Assembly: GCF_026540895.1 (NCBI RefSeq)
Contig: NZ_JALNUR010000005.1
Location: forward strand, 84,515 to 148,514
Direction: 5' to 3'
Source of the DNA: Sphingomonas sp. GM_Shp_1
GTDB lineage: Bacteria > Pseudomonadota > Alphaproteobacteria > Sphingomonadales > Sphingomonadaceae
Length of the DNA stretch: 64,000 nucleotides
In this document: positions 1-9,443 of the stretch, piece after piece
How the letters are laid out: each line of letters begins with the position of its first letter
Numbering within the stretch: position 1 is the first letter of the stretch
Program-made: the position numbers and the translations under genes
Notes under the pieces: model-generated
The model's database searches: none
What the model was told of the DNA's origin: nothing
Seen by the model: only the letters and a program-made list of their open reading frames with translations

Positions 1-1179
1 CGCGAAAGCGGCTCGGTGCGCGCCAAGGCGGAGTTCGAGCTGGCGATCACGATCAAGGCGATCGAACTGGCGGCGGCCATGCCGCATCAGGCGCAGGGGC
101 TGGTCCTGCCCAGCGAGCCGGGGCGGCTCAGCCTGGCGCGGCGTCGCCCGCTCGGCGTGGTCGGGGTGATCGCGCCGTTCAACTTCCCGCTCTACCTGGC
201 GATGCGGGCGGTGGCGCCCGCGCTGGCGGTGGGCAATGCGGTGCTGCTCAAGCCGGACCCGCGCACGGCGGTCTGCGGCGGCCTGGTGATCGCGCGACTG
301 TTCGAACAGGCGGGGCTGCCCGCCGGCGCGCTGTCGGTGCTGCCCGGCGGCGGCGAGGCGGGGGCGGCGCTGTGCGCGGACCCCAATGTCGCGATGATCC
401 AGTTCACCGGCTCGACCGGGGCGGGCCGCAAGGTGGGCGAGGCGGCGAGCCGTCATCTCAAGAAGGTCTCGCTGGAACTGGGCGGCAAGAACACCCTGAT
501 CATCCTGGCCGACGCCGATCTCGACCTCGCGACCCGCAACGCCGCCTGGGGCGCGTGGCTGCATCAGGGGCAGATTTGCATGACGGCGGGCCGCATCCTG
601 GTCCATCGCGCGATCTTCGACGCCTTCGCCGCGCGGCTGGCCGACAAGGCGAAGGCGCTGCCCGCGGGCGATCCGATGTCGGGCACGGTCGCGGTCGGTC
701 CCCTCATCAGCCAGCCACAGCTCGACCACGCGCGGGACATTCTCGACCGCAGCGTCGCCGCCGGCGCACGTATCCTGGCGGGCGGCACTGCCGAGGGGCT
801 GTGCCTTGCCCCCACCGTGCTGGACGGCGTGGCGCCCGGCATGGCGGCGTTCGAGGAGGAGATTTTCGGACCCGTCGCGGTGCTGGTGCCGTTCGACACG
901 GACGACGAGGCGGTGACGCTCGCCAACGACACCGAATATGGCCTGTCGGCGGCGGTGATTTCCCGGGATGTCGGCCGCGCCATGGCGCTGGGCGAGCGGC
1001 TCCGCGCGGGCCTGCTCCACATCAACGACCAGACCGTGAATGACGAAGTGGTCAATCCCTTTGGCGGGGTGGGCGCTTCCGGCAACGGGTCCGCGATCGG
1101 CGGCCCGGCCAATTGGGAGGAGTTCACCCATTGGCAGTGGGTGACGATCAAGGGCGCCGCGCCCGCCTATCCCTTCTGA
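1..1179 (+). CDS. xylC: Benzaldehyde dehydrogenase (NAD+), 5'-truncated by window edge
   Basis: This aldehyde dehydrogenase oxidises an aromatic aldehyde, most likely benzaldehyde, to the acid. The reading frame is open from base 1, where it already encodes RESGSVRAKAEFE, so the true start lies upstream and the GTG at 16 is internal. The general-base Glu sits in LELGGKN and the catalytic Cys in HQGQICM, a context typical of XylC/AreC-type enzymes. The C-terminal EEIFGP and GGVGASGNG motifs are intact. The visible part is about 392 residues of a roughly 480-residue family. It lies 38 bp upstream of an aryl-alcohol dehydrogenase, which fits the route benzyl alcohol to benzaldehyde to benzoate. 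The exact substrate is inferred from this context. Confidence 0.85.
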   Translation, partial: RESGSVRAKAEFELAITIKAIELAAAMPHQAQGLVLPSEPGRLSLARRRPLGVVGVIAPFNFPLYLAMRAVAPALAVGNAVLLKPDPRTAVCGGLVIARLFEQAGLPAGALSVLPGGGEAGAALCADPNVAMIQFTGSTGAGRKVGEAASRHLKKVSLELGGKNTLIILADADLDLATRNAAWGAWLHQGQICMTAGRILVHRAIFDAFAARLADKAKALPAGDPMSGTVAVGPLISQPQLDHARDILDRSVAAGARILAGGTAEGLCLAPTVLDGVAPGMAAFEEEIFGPVAVLVPFDTDDEAVTLANDTEYGLSAAVISRDVGRAMALGERLRAGLLHINDQTVNDEVVNPFGGVGASGNGSAIGGPANWEEFTHWQWVTIKGAAPAYPF

Positions 1180-1217
1180 CGGCTCGCAACGACATAAGAT
1201 GATGCAGGAGATGAGAA

Positions 1218-2336
1218 ATGACTGACATGCGCAGCATCACCGCCGCCGTGGTTCGTGGCCAGGGCGCACCCTTCGCCATCGAGGAAGCGAAGATCGCCGC
1301 TCCGCAAGGGGGCGAGGTGCTCGTCCGGATCGTCGCGGTGGGGGTGTGCCACACCGACATCATCGTGCGGGACCAATATTATCCGGTGCCACTGCCCGCC
1401 GTGCTCGGCCATGAAGGTGCGGGCGTGGTCGAGGCGGTGGGCCCGGGCGTGACCGCCGTCGAGCCGGGCGACCATGTTGTGCTCAGCTTCGCCTCGTGCG
1501 GGGTCTGCGGTCCGTGCCTGACCGGTCATCCGGCGCATTGCGGCGATTTCTTCGCGCTGAATTTCGGTGGCGGGCGCAAGGACGGCTCGACCGCGACCTG
1601 CGATGCGCATGGCGGGGCGCTGCACGATCATTTCTTCGGCCAGTCCTCGTTCGGCAGTTTTGCGATGGCGCAGGAGCGCAACATCGTGAAGGTCGCCAAG
1701 GATGCGCCGCTCGAACTGCTCGGGCCGCTCGGCTGCGGTATTCAGACCGGCGCGGGCGCGGTGCTGCGCGCGCTGAAGGTGCCCTCGGGGGCCAGCTTCG
1801 CCGCCTTCGGTTCGGGCGCGGTCGGGCTCAGCGCGATCATGGCCGCGCGCGTCGCGGGTGCGACCCGGATCATCGCCGTCGACGTGACGCCCAGTCGGTT
1901 GGACCTCGCCAAGGAATTGGGGGCCACGCATGTGGTCAACAGCCGCGAGACCGATGCGGTGGAAGCAATCCGCGAGATCACCGGCGGCGGCGCGGACTTC
2001 ACGCTGGAGAGCAGCGGTCGGCCCGAGGTGCTGCGTCAGGCGATCGACGCGCTGACCATCATGGGCAGGTGCGGCATCGTCGGCGCGCCCAGGCTGGGCA
2101 CCGAGGCGAGCTTCGACGTGAACATGGTCATGGTGCCCGGCAAGCGTATCCTGGGCATCGTGGAGGGCGATGTCGTGCCGCAGGTCTTCATCCCCGAGCT
2201 GATCGCGCTCCACGCCCAGGGGCGGTTTCCCTTCGATCGGCTGGTGAAGTTCTACGACTTCGCCGACATCAACCAAGCGGTCGCGGACAGCGAAAGCGGC
2301 GTGACGATCAAGCCTATCCTGCGGCTGCCCGCCTGA
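1218..2336 (+). CDS. xylB: Aryl (benzyl) alcohol dehydrogenase, zinc-dependent
   Basis: This is a 372-residue zinc-containing medium-chain dehydrogenase. Catalytic zinc ligands are visible as C44 (GVCHTD), H65 (LGHEGAG) and a later Cys in LGCGIQTG. The structural zinc is held by C94, C97, C100 and C108. The NAD-binding motif is GSGAVGLS. The long residue 100 to 140 segment and the overall length match benzyl-alcohol dehydrogenases (XylB/AreB). The start ATG follows an AGGAG. The gene is probably co-transcribed with the upstream benzaldehyde dehydrogenase. It converges on pcaF, so benzyl alcohol oxidation and benzoate catabolism are encoded side by side. Substrate preference is inferred. Confidence 0.85.
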   Translation: MTDMRSITAAVVRGQGAPFAIEEAKIAAPQGGEVLVRIVAVGVCHTDIIVRDQYYPVPLPAVLGHEGAGVVEAVGPGVTAVEPGDHVVLSFASCGVCGPCLTGHPAHCGDFFALNFGGGRKDGSTATCDAHGGALHDHFFGQSSFGSFAMAQERNIVKVAKDAPLELLGPLGCGIQTGAGAVLRALKVPSGASFAAFGSGAVGLSAIMAARVAGATRIIAVDVTPSRLDLAKELGATHVVNSRETDAVEAIREITGGGADFTLESSGRPEVLRQAIDALTIMGRCGIVGAPRLGTEASFDVNMVMVPGKRILGIVEGDVVPQVFIPELIALHAQGRFPFDRLVKFYDFADINQAVADSESGVTIKPILRLPA

Positions 2337-2346
2337 TGGGAAAGAG

Positions 2347-2371
2347 GGCAGGGGGCGCCATGCCCCCGCCC
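2347..2371. terminator. Candidate bidirectional terminator hairpin between convergent genes
   Basis: A perfect 6-bp GC stem (GGGGGC at 2351-2356, GCCCCC at 2362-2367) with a five-base loop sits in the 45-bp gap between the convergent xylB and pcaF. There is no U-tract, so intrinsic termination is uncertain. Confidence 0.4.
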
Positions 2372-2381
2372 GTCCCTGGCG

Positions 2382-3584
2382 TCAGACCCGCTCCACCATC
2401 AAGGCGATGCCCTGGCCCACGCCGATGCACATGAAGGCGAGCGCGTAGCGCCCCCGCGTCCGGTGCAATTCCTCGACGGCGGTCATGACGATGCGCGCGC
2501 CCGACATGCCCAGCGGATGCCCCAGCGCGATGGCCCCACCGTTGCGGTTTACGCGCGGGTCGTCCTGGGCCAGTCCCAAATCGCGGAGCGTCGCGATCGC
2601 CTGGCTGGCAAAGGCTTCGTTGAGTTCGATCACGTCGACATCGTCGAGCGCGACGCCGGTCAGGCGGGACAGTTTGCGAGCCGCTTCGATCGGACCGACG
2701 CCCATGATGCGAGGCGCGATCCCGGCGGCGGCCATGCCGAGGATGCGCGCGCGCGGTGTCAGGCCGTGCCGTCCCGCCGCCGCTTCGGACGCGACGATCA
2801 TCGCGGCCGCCCCGTCGTTCAGGCCGGAGGCGTTGCCCGCCGTCACGGTGCCGTCGGGGTGGACGACGGGTTTCAGCCGGGCCAGGGCGTCCAGGCTGGT
2901 GGCGCGGGGATGTTCGTCCTGCGTGACGATGCGCGGCTCGCCCTTTTTCTGGGGAATGGTGACGGGCACGATCTCGGCCGCCATCCGGCCGCTGGCGATG
3001 GCGGCGGCGGCTTTCTGCTGGCTGGCCAGGGCGAAGCGGTCCTGATCCTCGCGCGAGATGCGCCATTGCTCGGCGACATTTTCGCCCGTCTGCGGCATGG
3101 TGTCGACACCGTACGCCGCCCTCATCGCCGGGTTGACGAAGCGCCAGCCGAGTGTGGTGTCCTCGATCCGCTGCGCGCGGTCGAACGGGGAGGCGGCCTT
3201 GCCCATGACATAGGGGGCGCGGGTCATGCTCTCGACGCCGCCGGCGATGACCAGCTCGGCATCCCCCGAGCGGATCGCCTGCGCGGCGCAGCCGACCGCG
3301 TTGAGGCCCGAGCCGCACAGACGGTTGACCGTCGTGCCGGGCACCACCTCTGGCAATCCCGCGAGCAGCACGGCCATGCGCGCGACGTTGCGATTGTCCT
3401 CGCCCGCCTGGTTGGCGCAACCCAGGATGGTATCGTCCACCGCGCCCCAGTCGACATTCGCGTTGCGCTCGACCAGTGCGCGGATCGGCACGGCGGCGAG
3501 GTCGTCGGCGCGGATATCGGCCAGCGCGCCGTTCAGCCGCCCGATCGGGGTCCGAACGGCGTCGCAGAGGAAAGCGGCGGTCAT
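2382..3584 (-). CDS. pcaF: 3-oxoadipyl-CoA thiolase
   Basis: This enzyme cleaves 3-oxoadipyl-CoA with CoA to succinyl-CoA and acetyl-CoA, the last step of the beta-ketoadipate pathway. The protein has 400 residues, the usual thiolase length. The catalytic triad is intact: acyl-carrying C90 (NRLCGSG), H356 (GHPLGMSGAR) and C386 (CIGVGQG). The opening residues up to RTPIGR are typical of PcaF/PaaJ. It is the last gene of the eleven-gene cat-ben-pca operon and starts 4 bp after pcaD ends. A general acetyl-CoA acetyltransferase would look similar, but the position directly after pcaIJD makes the pathway role very likely. Confidence 0.9.
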   Translation of the reverse strand: MTAAFLCDAVRTPIGRLNGALADIRADDLAAVPIRALVERNANVDWGAVDDTILGCANQAGEDNRNVARMAVLLAGLPEVVPGTTVNRLCGSGLNAVGCAAQAIRSGDAELVIAGGVESMTRAPYVMGKAASPFDRAQRIEDTTLGWRFVNPAMRAAYGVDTMPQTGENVAEQWRISREDQDRFALASQQKAAAAIASGRMAAEIVPVTIPQKKGEPRIVTQDEHPRATSLDALARLKPVVHPDGTVTAGNASGLNDGAAAMIVASEAAAGRHGLTPRARILGMAAAGIAPRIMGVGPIEAARKLSRLTGVALDDVDVIELNEAFASQAIATLRDLGLAQDDPRVNRNGGAIALGHPLGMSGARIVMTAVEELHRTRGRYALAFMCIGVGQGIALMVERV

Positions 3585-3588
3585 GGGG

Positions 3589-4365
3589 TCAACTCCAGTG
3601 ATTCAGGATGGCGTCGGCCAGCGCATCGGGCGCTTCGAGCGGCGCGAGATGGGCGGCGGGGAGGGCGATATGCCGTGCGCCGGGAATGGCCGCGACCAGA
3701 TGCTCGCCATGCCCGGCATAGGGTGTCGAGGTATCGCGCTCGCCCGAGATCACCAGCGTCGGACAGGCGATCCGGGCCAGCCGATCGGTCAGCGCCATGT
3801 CACGGATCGCGGCGGCGCATCCGGCATAGCCTTCGGCCCGCATCATGAGCAGCCCGCGCCGGATCGTCGCGGCATGGCCGGGCCGCTCGGCGATGAAGGC
3901 GGGGGAGAGGAAGCGCGACATGGCAAGGTCCACGATCCCCGCCAGCCCCTCGCGACGCACCGTGTCGACCCGCGTGGTCCAGGCGGCGCGGTCCATCGTG
4001 GCGGAGGTGCAGATCGGTATCAGGCCCGTCACCCGGTCGGGCATGTCCAGTGCCATCTGCATCGCGATCATGCCGCCCAGCGACACGCCCGCCACCTGGG
4101 CCCTATCCCATCCGGCCGCGTTCATGACCGCCGCGACGTCATGCGCCAGCCCGGCCAAGGTATAATCGCCCGGCGGCGCGTCCGAAGCGCCATGCCCACG
4201 CGTGTCGATCCTGAGCAGGGCGACATGTTCGCGCAACAGCGGCAGGACCGGGCTCCACAGGTCCATGTCGGTGCCGATCGAGTTGAGCAGCACCAGTCGC
4301 GGCCGATCCGCTTCGCCCTCGACCTTCCAATAGAGGGCTGCACCGTCGGATGTCACGAACGGCAT
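3589..4365 (-). CDS. pcaD: 3-oxoadipate enol-lactonase
   Basis: This alpha/beta hydrolase of 258 residues hydrolyses 3-oxoadipate enol-lactone to 3-oxoadipate in the cytoplasm. The nucleophile elbow GVSLGG gives S95, the acid lies in SGERDTSTP and the His in the PAAHLAPLE region. The N-terminal LLNSIGTDMDLW block is characteristic of PcaD. I chose the ATG at 4365, which overlaps the pcaJ stop codon (TGATG). The longer open frame upstream is only read-through of pcaJ in another frame. The overlap implies translational coupling to pcaJ. Confidence 0.92.
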   Translation of the reverse strand: MPFVTSDGAALYWKVEGEADRPRLVLLNSIGTDMDLWSPVLPLLREHVALLRIDTRGHGASDAPPGDYTLAGLAHDVAAVMNAAGWDRAQVAGVSLGGMIAMQMALDMPDRVTGLIPICTSATMDRAAWTTRVDTVRREGLAGIVDLAMSRFLSPAFIAERPGHAATIRRGLLMMRAEGYAGCAAAIRDMALTDRLARIACPTLVISGERDTSTPYAGHGEHLVAAIPGARHIALPAAHLAPLEAPDALADAILNHWS

Positions 4366-5015
4366 CAGGCGACGCCTTCCAGTATATCCGCGGCGAACGG
4401 CGCGGCGGTCTTGGTGCGCACCTCCTCCAGCGTGACGCCGGGCGCCAGTTCGATCAGGCGCAGCCCCGGCTTGTCGCAGGCCATGACGCACAGGTCGGTG
4501 ACGATCAGGTCGACACAGGCCTTGCCGGTCAGCGGCAGGGTGCATTCGGGCAGGATCTTCGGGCTGCCCGCCTTGCTGGCATGGTCCATCACGACGACGA
4601 TGCGCTTGACGCCCGCGACCAGGTCCATCGCGCCGCCCATGCCCTTCACCATCTTGCCGGGGATCGTCCAGTTGGCGATGTCGCCGCCCGCCGACACCTC
4701 CATCGCGCCTAGCACCGCCATGTCGATATGGCCGCCCCGGATCATCGCGAAGCTGTCGGCCGAGGAGAAGAAGCTGGAGGTCGGCAGGGTCGTCACCGTC
4801 TGCTTGCCCGCATTGATCAGGTCCGGATCCGCCTCGCCCTCGTACGGGAAGGGCCCGATGCCGAGCAGGCCATTCTCCGACTGGAGCGTCACGTTCACGC
4901 CCTCGGGCACATGGTTGGCCACCAGGGTCGGAATGCCGATGCCCAGATTGACGTAGAAGCCGTCCCGAAGCTCACGCGCGGCGCGCGCCGCCATTTCGTC
5001 GCGGGTCCAGCTCAT
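4365..5015 (-). CDS. pcaJ: 3-oxoadipate CoA-transferase subunit B
   Basis: This is the beta subunit (216 residues) of succinyl-CoA:3-oxoadipate CoA-transferase, which activates 3-oxoadipate to its CoA thioester. The catalytic glutamate that forms the enzyme-CoA thioester is E47 in LQSENGLLG. The [15 protein letters not shown] and [14 protein letters not shown] blocks are classical for this subunit. The start ATG at 5015 overlaps the pcaI stop (ATGA), as expected for subunits made in equal amounts. A decayed partial copy of pcaI/pcaJ is present near 42622-42780. Confidence 0.93.
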   Translation of the reverse strand: MSWTRDEMAARAARELRDGFYVNLGIGIPTLVANHVPEGVNVTLQSENGLLGIGPFPYEGEADPDLINAGKQTVTTLPTSSFFSSADSFAMIRGGHIDMAVLGAMEVSAGGDIANWTIPGKMVKGMGGAMDLVAGVKRIVVVMDHASKAGSPKILPECTLPLTGKACVDLIVTDLCVMACDKPGLRLIELAPGVTLEEVRTKTAAPFAADILEGVA

Positions 5016-5725
5016 GCCGCCGTCTCCCGGGCGCGCGTCGTCAGCTTCTCGATCCGCTTCTCGTTGATCGTGCTGAGCACGATGCGGTCGACATAGATGC
5101 CCGGCGTGTGGACATGATCCGGGTCGAGCGCGCCCGCCTCGACGATTTCCTCGACCTCGACCACCGTCACCTTGCCCGCGGTCGCCATGTTCGGGTTGAA
5201 GTTGCGCGCGGTCTTGCGGAACATCAGGTTCCCCGCCGGATCGGCCTTCCACGCCTTGATGATCGACAGGTCGGCGCGCAGCCAGGTCTCGCGGACATAG
5301 TCCTGGCCGTCGAACGTCTCGACCGGCTTGCCCTCGGCCACCACCGTGCCCACGCCGGTCCGTGTGTAGAAGGCCGGGATGCCCGCCCCGCCTGCGCGGA
5401 TGCGCTCGGCCAGCGTGCCTTGCGGGTTCAGTTCCAGCTCCAGTTCGCCCGACAGATATTGCTGCTCGAACAGCTTGTTATCCCCGACATAGCTGGAGAT
5501 CATCCTGGCGACCTGGCGGCTTTCCAGCAGCATCCACAGCCCGAAGCCGTCCGCCCCGGCATTGTTGGAGATGACCGTCAGCCCCTTCACCCCGCTCTTG
5601 CGCACTTCGGGGATCAGGCTTTCGGGATTGCCCGACAGCCCAAAACCGCCCGACATGATCGTCATGCCGTCGAACAGCAACCCGTCGAGCGCAGCAGCGG
5701 GTGAGGGGTAAATCTTGCTTTTCAT
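5012..5725 (-). CDS. pcaI: 3-oxoadipate CoA-transferase subunit A
   Basis: This is the alpha subunit (237 residues) of the 3-oxoadipate CoA-transferase. It carries the glycine-rich CoA-binding segment [14 protein letters not shown], the [13 protein letters not shown] block and the [12 protein letters not shown] motif of family I CoA-transferase A subunits. The start at 5725 (MKSKIY) is preceded by a GGAG. It follows benD by 10 bp and overlaps pcaJ by 4 bp. Confidence 0.93.
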   Translation of the reverse strand: MKSKIYPSPAAALDGLLFDGMTIMSGGFGLSGNPESLIPEVRKSGVKGLTVISNNAGADGFGLWMLLESRQVARMISSYVGDNKLFEQQYLSGELELELNPQGTLAERIRAGGAGIPAFYTRTGVGTVVAEGKPVETFDGQDYVRETWLRADLSIIKAWKADPAGNLMFRKTARNFNPNMATAGKVTVVEVEEIVEAGALDPDHVHTPGIYVDRIVLSTINEKRIEKLTTRARETAA

Positions 5726-5735
5726 ATCGCTCCAG

Positions 5736-6512
5736 TCAGCCCAGATCGCCACCGGCCACGGGCAGGACCGAGCCGGTAATGTAGGAAGCCTCGTCAGAGG
5801 CCAGGAAGAGGATGGGCGCGATCTGCTCGTCCAGCGTGGCATAGCGCCCCAGGAAGGTGGAGGTGGTGACCTGCTCCACCGCCTCGGCCATCCAGGCCTG
5901 TTCGCGCGCGTTGTCGCCCTCCGGGTTGCGCGGCACGGCGCGCGGCGGGGCCAGCGTGCCGCCGGGCGCGGTCGCGACGACGCGGATGCCCTGGTCGCCA
6001 TATTCCATCGCCAGGCTCTGGGTGAGGGCGTTGATCCCGCCCTTCGCCGCCGAATAGGGTACGCGCCTTATGCCGCGCGTCGCGTTGGAGGACACGTTGA
6101 CGATCGTGCCGCCGCCCTGGCGCAGCATGATCGGGAGGACGGCGTGACAACCCCAGAGTGTCGGCATCAGCGAACGGCGGATTTCCGCCTCGATCTGCTC
6201 GGGCTCGAACGCGGCGAAAGGGCGCATCCGGATCGCGCCGCCGACATTGTTGACCAGGATGTCGATCCGACCAAAAGCCACCACCGCCGCCGCCATCGCG
6301 GCGGCCGCGCCGTCATGGGTTTCGAGGTCGCAGACGAAGAACGCCGCCGCCCCGCCCGCTTCCTCCGCCACGTCGGCCACGAACTCGGCGCGGTCGACCA
6401 GCAGGACGGCGGCCCCCTCGGCGGCGGCGCGCAACGCTACGCCGCGCCCGATGCCCTGGGCGGCCCCCGTCACCACCATGACCTTGTCGCGGAAACGTCC
6501 GGCGAAGGTCAT
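5736..6512 (-). CDS. benD: 1,6-dihydroxycyclohexa-2,4-diene-1-carboxylate dehydrogenase
   Basis: This short-chain dehydrogenase (258 residues) oxidises and decarboxylates the benzoate cis-diol to catechol with NAD+. It has the cofactor motif TGAAQGIG, the NNVGG motif, the catalytic Ser in VNVSS and the YSAAKGG active-site Tyr/Lys. The residue run ATRGIRRVPYSAAKGG is typical of BenD/XylL. The ATG at 6512 overlaps the benC stop (ATGA). Its place directly after benABC fixes the function. Confidence 0.93.
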   Translation of the reverse strand: MTFAGRFRDKVMVVTGAAQGIGRGVALRAAAEGAAVLLVDRAEFVADVAEEAGGAAAFFVCDLETHDGAAAAMAAAVVAFGRIDILVNNVGGAIRMRPFAAFEPEQIEAEIRRSLMPTLWGCHAVLPIMLRQGGGTIVNVSSNATRGIRRVPYSAAKGGINALTQSLAMEYGDQGIRVVATAPGGTLAPPRAVPRNPEGDNAREQAWMAEAVEQVTTSTFLGRYATLDEQIAPILFLASDEASYITGSVLPVAGGDLG

Positions 6513-7540
6513 GCCGCCACCGCGACCGGCGCTTCGCTGGGCGCGAATTTCTCGTAATGGAAATGCTTCGGCTCGACGCCCTTGTCGCGCAGGAAGACGC
6601 GCACCGCCTCGACCATTGGCGGTGGCCCGCACAGATAGATGTCGCAGTCGCCTGCGTTCAGATGCGCATCGGTCAGGTGATCGGTGACATAGCCCTTCAG
6701 CGGATGCGCGCTCTGCGGATCGGCGACGCACATGGTCCAGCTCAGCGAGGGGAGTCGCGCCGCCAGTGCCTCGATCCGTGCGATCTCGACCATGTCGCCG
6801 TCGCGGGTCACGCCGTAGATCAGGTGGAGCGGCTGGTCCGTGCCCGTGTCGGCCAGCACCTCCAGCATCGACAGGATCGGGGCGAGCCCGGTGCCGCCCG
6901 CCAGCAGGATCGTCGGCCGCTCGACCGCTCGCAGGAAGAAGCTGCCCTGCGGTCCGACGAAACTCATGCGTGCGCCGGGCTTCGCCTGGGAGGTCAGCCA
7001 TTCGCTCATCAGCCCGCCGGGCATGTTGCGGATCAGGAAGCTGGCCTCCGCCGCGCCGGGTTTGGAACTGAAGGAATAGGCGCGGTGCTGGTCGGTGCCG
7101 GGGACCGCCAGATTCACATATTGGCCGGGCAGGAAGCCAAGCGCGGCCGGATCGTCCAGCCGCAGGGTGAGGCGGATCGTGCTGTCCGACACCAGGTCCA
7201 CCGTCGCCACCGCGCCTTCATGCACGGCAGGTTTCACCTTGCAGGCGGTGGAGGGCACCGGCACCGCGACGACGCAGTCGGACGAGACGCGCATCTGGCA
7301 GGTCAGGACCAGCCCTTCCTCCGCCTCGTCGGCGGTCAGCGCCTCGTCGATATAATCGTCGCCTAGATCATAGACGCCTTGCTCGCAGCGGCATTTGCAG
7401 GTGCCGCACACGCCGTCCGAACAGTCCATCGGCAGGTTGATCTTCTGGCGGAACGCGGCGTCCAGCACGGTCTCGCCCGGGTCGCAGGTGATGAAGCGCG
7501 TCGCCCCATCCTCGAAATTCAGTGCGATACGGTGGCCCAT
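6509..7540 (-). CDS. benC: Benzoate 1,2-dioxygenase electron-transfer reductase
   Basis: This one-protein reductase (343 residues) passes electrons from NADH through FAD and a [2Fe-2S] cluster to the BenAB oxygenase. The N-terminal plant-type ferredoxin domain has cluster cysteines C40, C45, C48 and C81. The FAD-binding RAYSFSS motif and the NAD-binding GGTGLAPI and CGPPPMV motifs follow. Domain order (ferredoxin, FAD, NAD) and length match BenC/XylZ. The gene starts 24 bp after benB. Confidence 0.94.
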   Translation of the reverse strand: MGHRIALNFEDGATRFITCDPGETVLDAAFRQKINLPMDCSDGVCGTCKCRCEQGVYDLGDDYIDEALTADEAEEGLVLTCQMRVSSDCVVAVPVPSTACKVKPAVHEGAVATVDLVSDSTIRLTLRLDDPAALGFLPGQYVNLAVPGTDQHRAYSFSSKPGAAEASFLIRNMPGGLMSEWLTSQAKPGARMSFVGPQGSFFLRAVERPTILLAGGTGLAPILSMLEVLADTGTDQPLHLIYGVTRDGDMVEIARIEALAARLPSLSWTMCVADPQSAHPLKGYVTDHLTDAHLNAGDCDIYLCGPPPMVEAVRVFLRDKGVEPKHFHYEKFAPSEAPVAVAA

Positions 7541-7564
7541 GATATCCTCTCCGGGGGCCGGGCG

Positions 7565-8053
7565 TCAGACGTGATAGACGTCGATCACCTGGCGGATATA
7601 GTCGTTCTTGAGCACGACCTTCTTGTGGGTGATGAGCGGCTGCGCGCCCGTCGCGTCGATGGTGTAGAAGGACGTGCCGAAGAAGCTCAGCGTCTCGTTG
7701 TAGCGGTGGCTCAGCGTGTGCCAGTTGAACCGCACCTGCATCTGCCCGTCGGTCTCGCCGAGAATCTCGACGTTCGAGACGGCGTGATTGGTGCGCGGCT
7801 CGGGCATGCTCGCCCCCGACCGCTCGGTCTTGATGCGGAAGACCCGGTCCTCCAGCCCGTCGCGATCGGGATAATAGATCAGCGAGATCTCACGCTGCGG
7901 GTCCTCGACGATCCGGTCGTCATCGTCCCAGGCGGGCATCCAGAAGACCGCGTGCGGGGCATAGCAGGCCAGCCACTCGTCCCATTCCCGGTCGTCGAGC
8001 AGCCGCGCCTCCCGATAGAGGAAGGCGAGGAGCCGGTCATAGGTCAGGCTCAT
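7565..8053 (-). CDS. benB: Benzoate 1,2-dioxygenase small (beta) subunit
   Basis: This 162-residue protein is the structural beta subunit of the ring-hydroxylating dioxygenase. It has the characteristic [23 protein letters not shown] opening region (residues about 15 to 37) and the C-terminal [10 protein letters not shown] segment. The start ATG at 8053 overlaps the benA stop (ATGA), and the longer frame upstream is read-through of benA. It forms the oxygenase hexamer with BenA. Confidence 0.93.
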   Translation of the reverse strand: MSLTYDRLLAFLYREARLLDDREWDEWLACYAPHAVFWMPAWDDDDRIVEDPQREISLIYYPDRDGLEDRVFRIKTERSGASMPEPRTNHAVSNVEILGETDGQMQVRFNWHTLSHRYNETLSFFGTSFYTIDATGAQPLITHKKVVLKNDYIRQVIDVYHV

Positions 8054-9426
8054 GCCGCCACCTCCAGCCGGTCGACCGGCCGCAGCCTGGCGCCACCATT
8101 GTCGCCGCCATCGCGGTCGAGCGCGGCGATCAGCGTTCGTGCCCAATATTCATGCTGGCGGACGAACAGCCCCTCGTCCTCGCTGCGTCCGCCGCTGAGC
8201 AGGGGTTCGAGGCCCAGCGCCCGCGCATTGTCGTCCGGCCCCGCGACACAGTGGGTCGCCCCGCGGCTGAGGTCGTTCCACAGCTCGCCCGCGCCCTCAT
8301 AGGCCTTCTGGCAGGAGCGGAATTCCTCCAGATCGTCGGGCGTGCCCATGCCGCTGACGTTGAAGAAATCCTCATATTGCCGGATGCGCAGCGCGCGGTC
8401 GGCATCGCTCTCGCCCCTCGGCGCGAAGCAATAGATGGTCACTTCGGTGCGATCGACCGCGATGGGGCGGACGACGCGGATCTGGGTCGAGAACTGGTCC
8501 ATCAGATAGACATTGGGATAGAGGCACAGATTGCGGGTCTGATCGACGATCAGCTTCGCGCGCTCCTCCCCGACCCGCGCCGCCAGCGCCTCGCGATGCG
8601 CGTAGATGGGGCGCACTTCGGGATTGAGCAGCCGTGTCCAGAGCAGGATATGGCCATGCTCGAAGGCATAGACGCCGCCGACGCTCTTCGACCAGCCATC
8701 GGGGTCGACCGCCTTGACCGAGTCCTCCTTGCGACGGCCGGTGGTCGCGGCATAATTCCAGTGGACCGCGCTGACATGATAGCCATCAGCGCCATTTTCG
8801 ATCTGCAGCTTCCAGTTGCCGTCATAGATATAGGAGGAGTTGCCGCGCAGCACCTCCAGCCCTTCGGGCGCCTGGTCGACCATCTGGTCGATGATCAGGC
8901 GGGTCGAGCCGAGCCAGTCCTCCAGCGGCGGCACATCGGCGTTGAGGCTGCCGAACAGGAAGCCGCGATAATTCTCGAACCGGGCGACGCGGGCCAGGTC
9001 GTGCGACCCCTCGGTGTTGAATCCGGCGGGATAATCGCCGGTCTTGCCGTCCTTCACCTTCAGCAGCTTGCCCGCATTGCTGAAGGTCCAGCCATGGAAC
9101 TGGCAGGTGAAGCTGCCCTTGTTGCCATGTTTGCGACGGCACAGCATTGCGCCGCGATGCGCGCAGGCGTTGATGACCGCGTTCAACGCGCCGGTCTTGT
9201 CGCGGGTGATGATGATCGGCTGGCGACCGATATGGGTGGTGAAATAGTCGTTATTCTCCGGAATCTGGCTTTCATGCGCCAGATAAACCCAGTTGCCCTC
9301 GAAGATGTGCTTCATCTCCAGCTCGAACAGGTCGGGGTCGGTGAACATGTCCCGGCGGCATCGAAAGGCCCCGGTGGCGGGATCGTCGACGACGGCGGTG
9401 GCGAGGCGTTCGCGAAGGTCGGTCAT
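8050..9426 (-). CDS. benA: Benzoate 1,2-dioxygenase large (alpha) subunit
   Basis: This catalytic subunit (458 residues) dihydroxylates benzoate to the 1,2-cis-diol. The Rieske [2Fe-2S] cluster is bound by C88, H90, C108 and H111 (CAHRG and CQFHGW). The mononuclear iron site lies in the [13 protein letters not shown] stretch, which supplies the bridging Asp and two His ligands. The protein has the usual length of BenA/XylX. Toluate or another substituted benzoate is possible as substrate. The absence of meta-cleavage genes next to it, and catA in the same operon, favour benzoate. Confidence 0.93.
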   Translation of the reverse strand: MTDLRERLATAVVDDPATGAFRCRRDMFTDPDLFELEMKHIFEGNWVYLAHESQIPENNDYFTTHIGRQPIIITRDKTGALNAVINACAHRGAMLCRRKHGNKGSFTCQFHGWTFSNAGKLLKVKDGKTGDYPAGFNTEGSHDLARVARFENYRGFLFGSLNADVPPLEDWLGSTRLIIDQMVDQAPEGLEVLRGNSSYIYDGNWKLQIENGADGYHVSAVHWNYAATTGRRKEDSVKAVDPDGWSKSVGGVYAFEHGHILLWTRLLNPEVRPIYAHREALAARVGEERAKLIVDQTRNLCLYPNVYLMDQFSTQIRVVRPIAVDRTEVTIYCFAPRGESDADRALRIRQYEDFFNVSGMGTPDDLEEFRSCQKAYEGAGELWNDLSRGATHCVAGPDDNARALGLEPLLSGGRSEDEGLFVRQHEYWARTLIAALDRDGGDNGGARLRPVDRLEVAA

Positions 9427-9443
9427 GGCATGTCCTCCCGAGA

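Noticed and set aside
1167..2276. Minus-strand frame opposite xylB
   Set aside because: The plus strand has complete zinc and NAD motifs; the antisense product resembles nothing.
2463..4956. Long plus-strand frames opposite pcaF, pcaD and pcaJ
   Set aside because: They are antisense to well-recognised genes and encode low-complexity, Arg-rich sequences.
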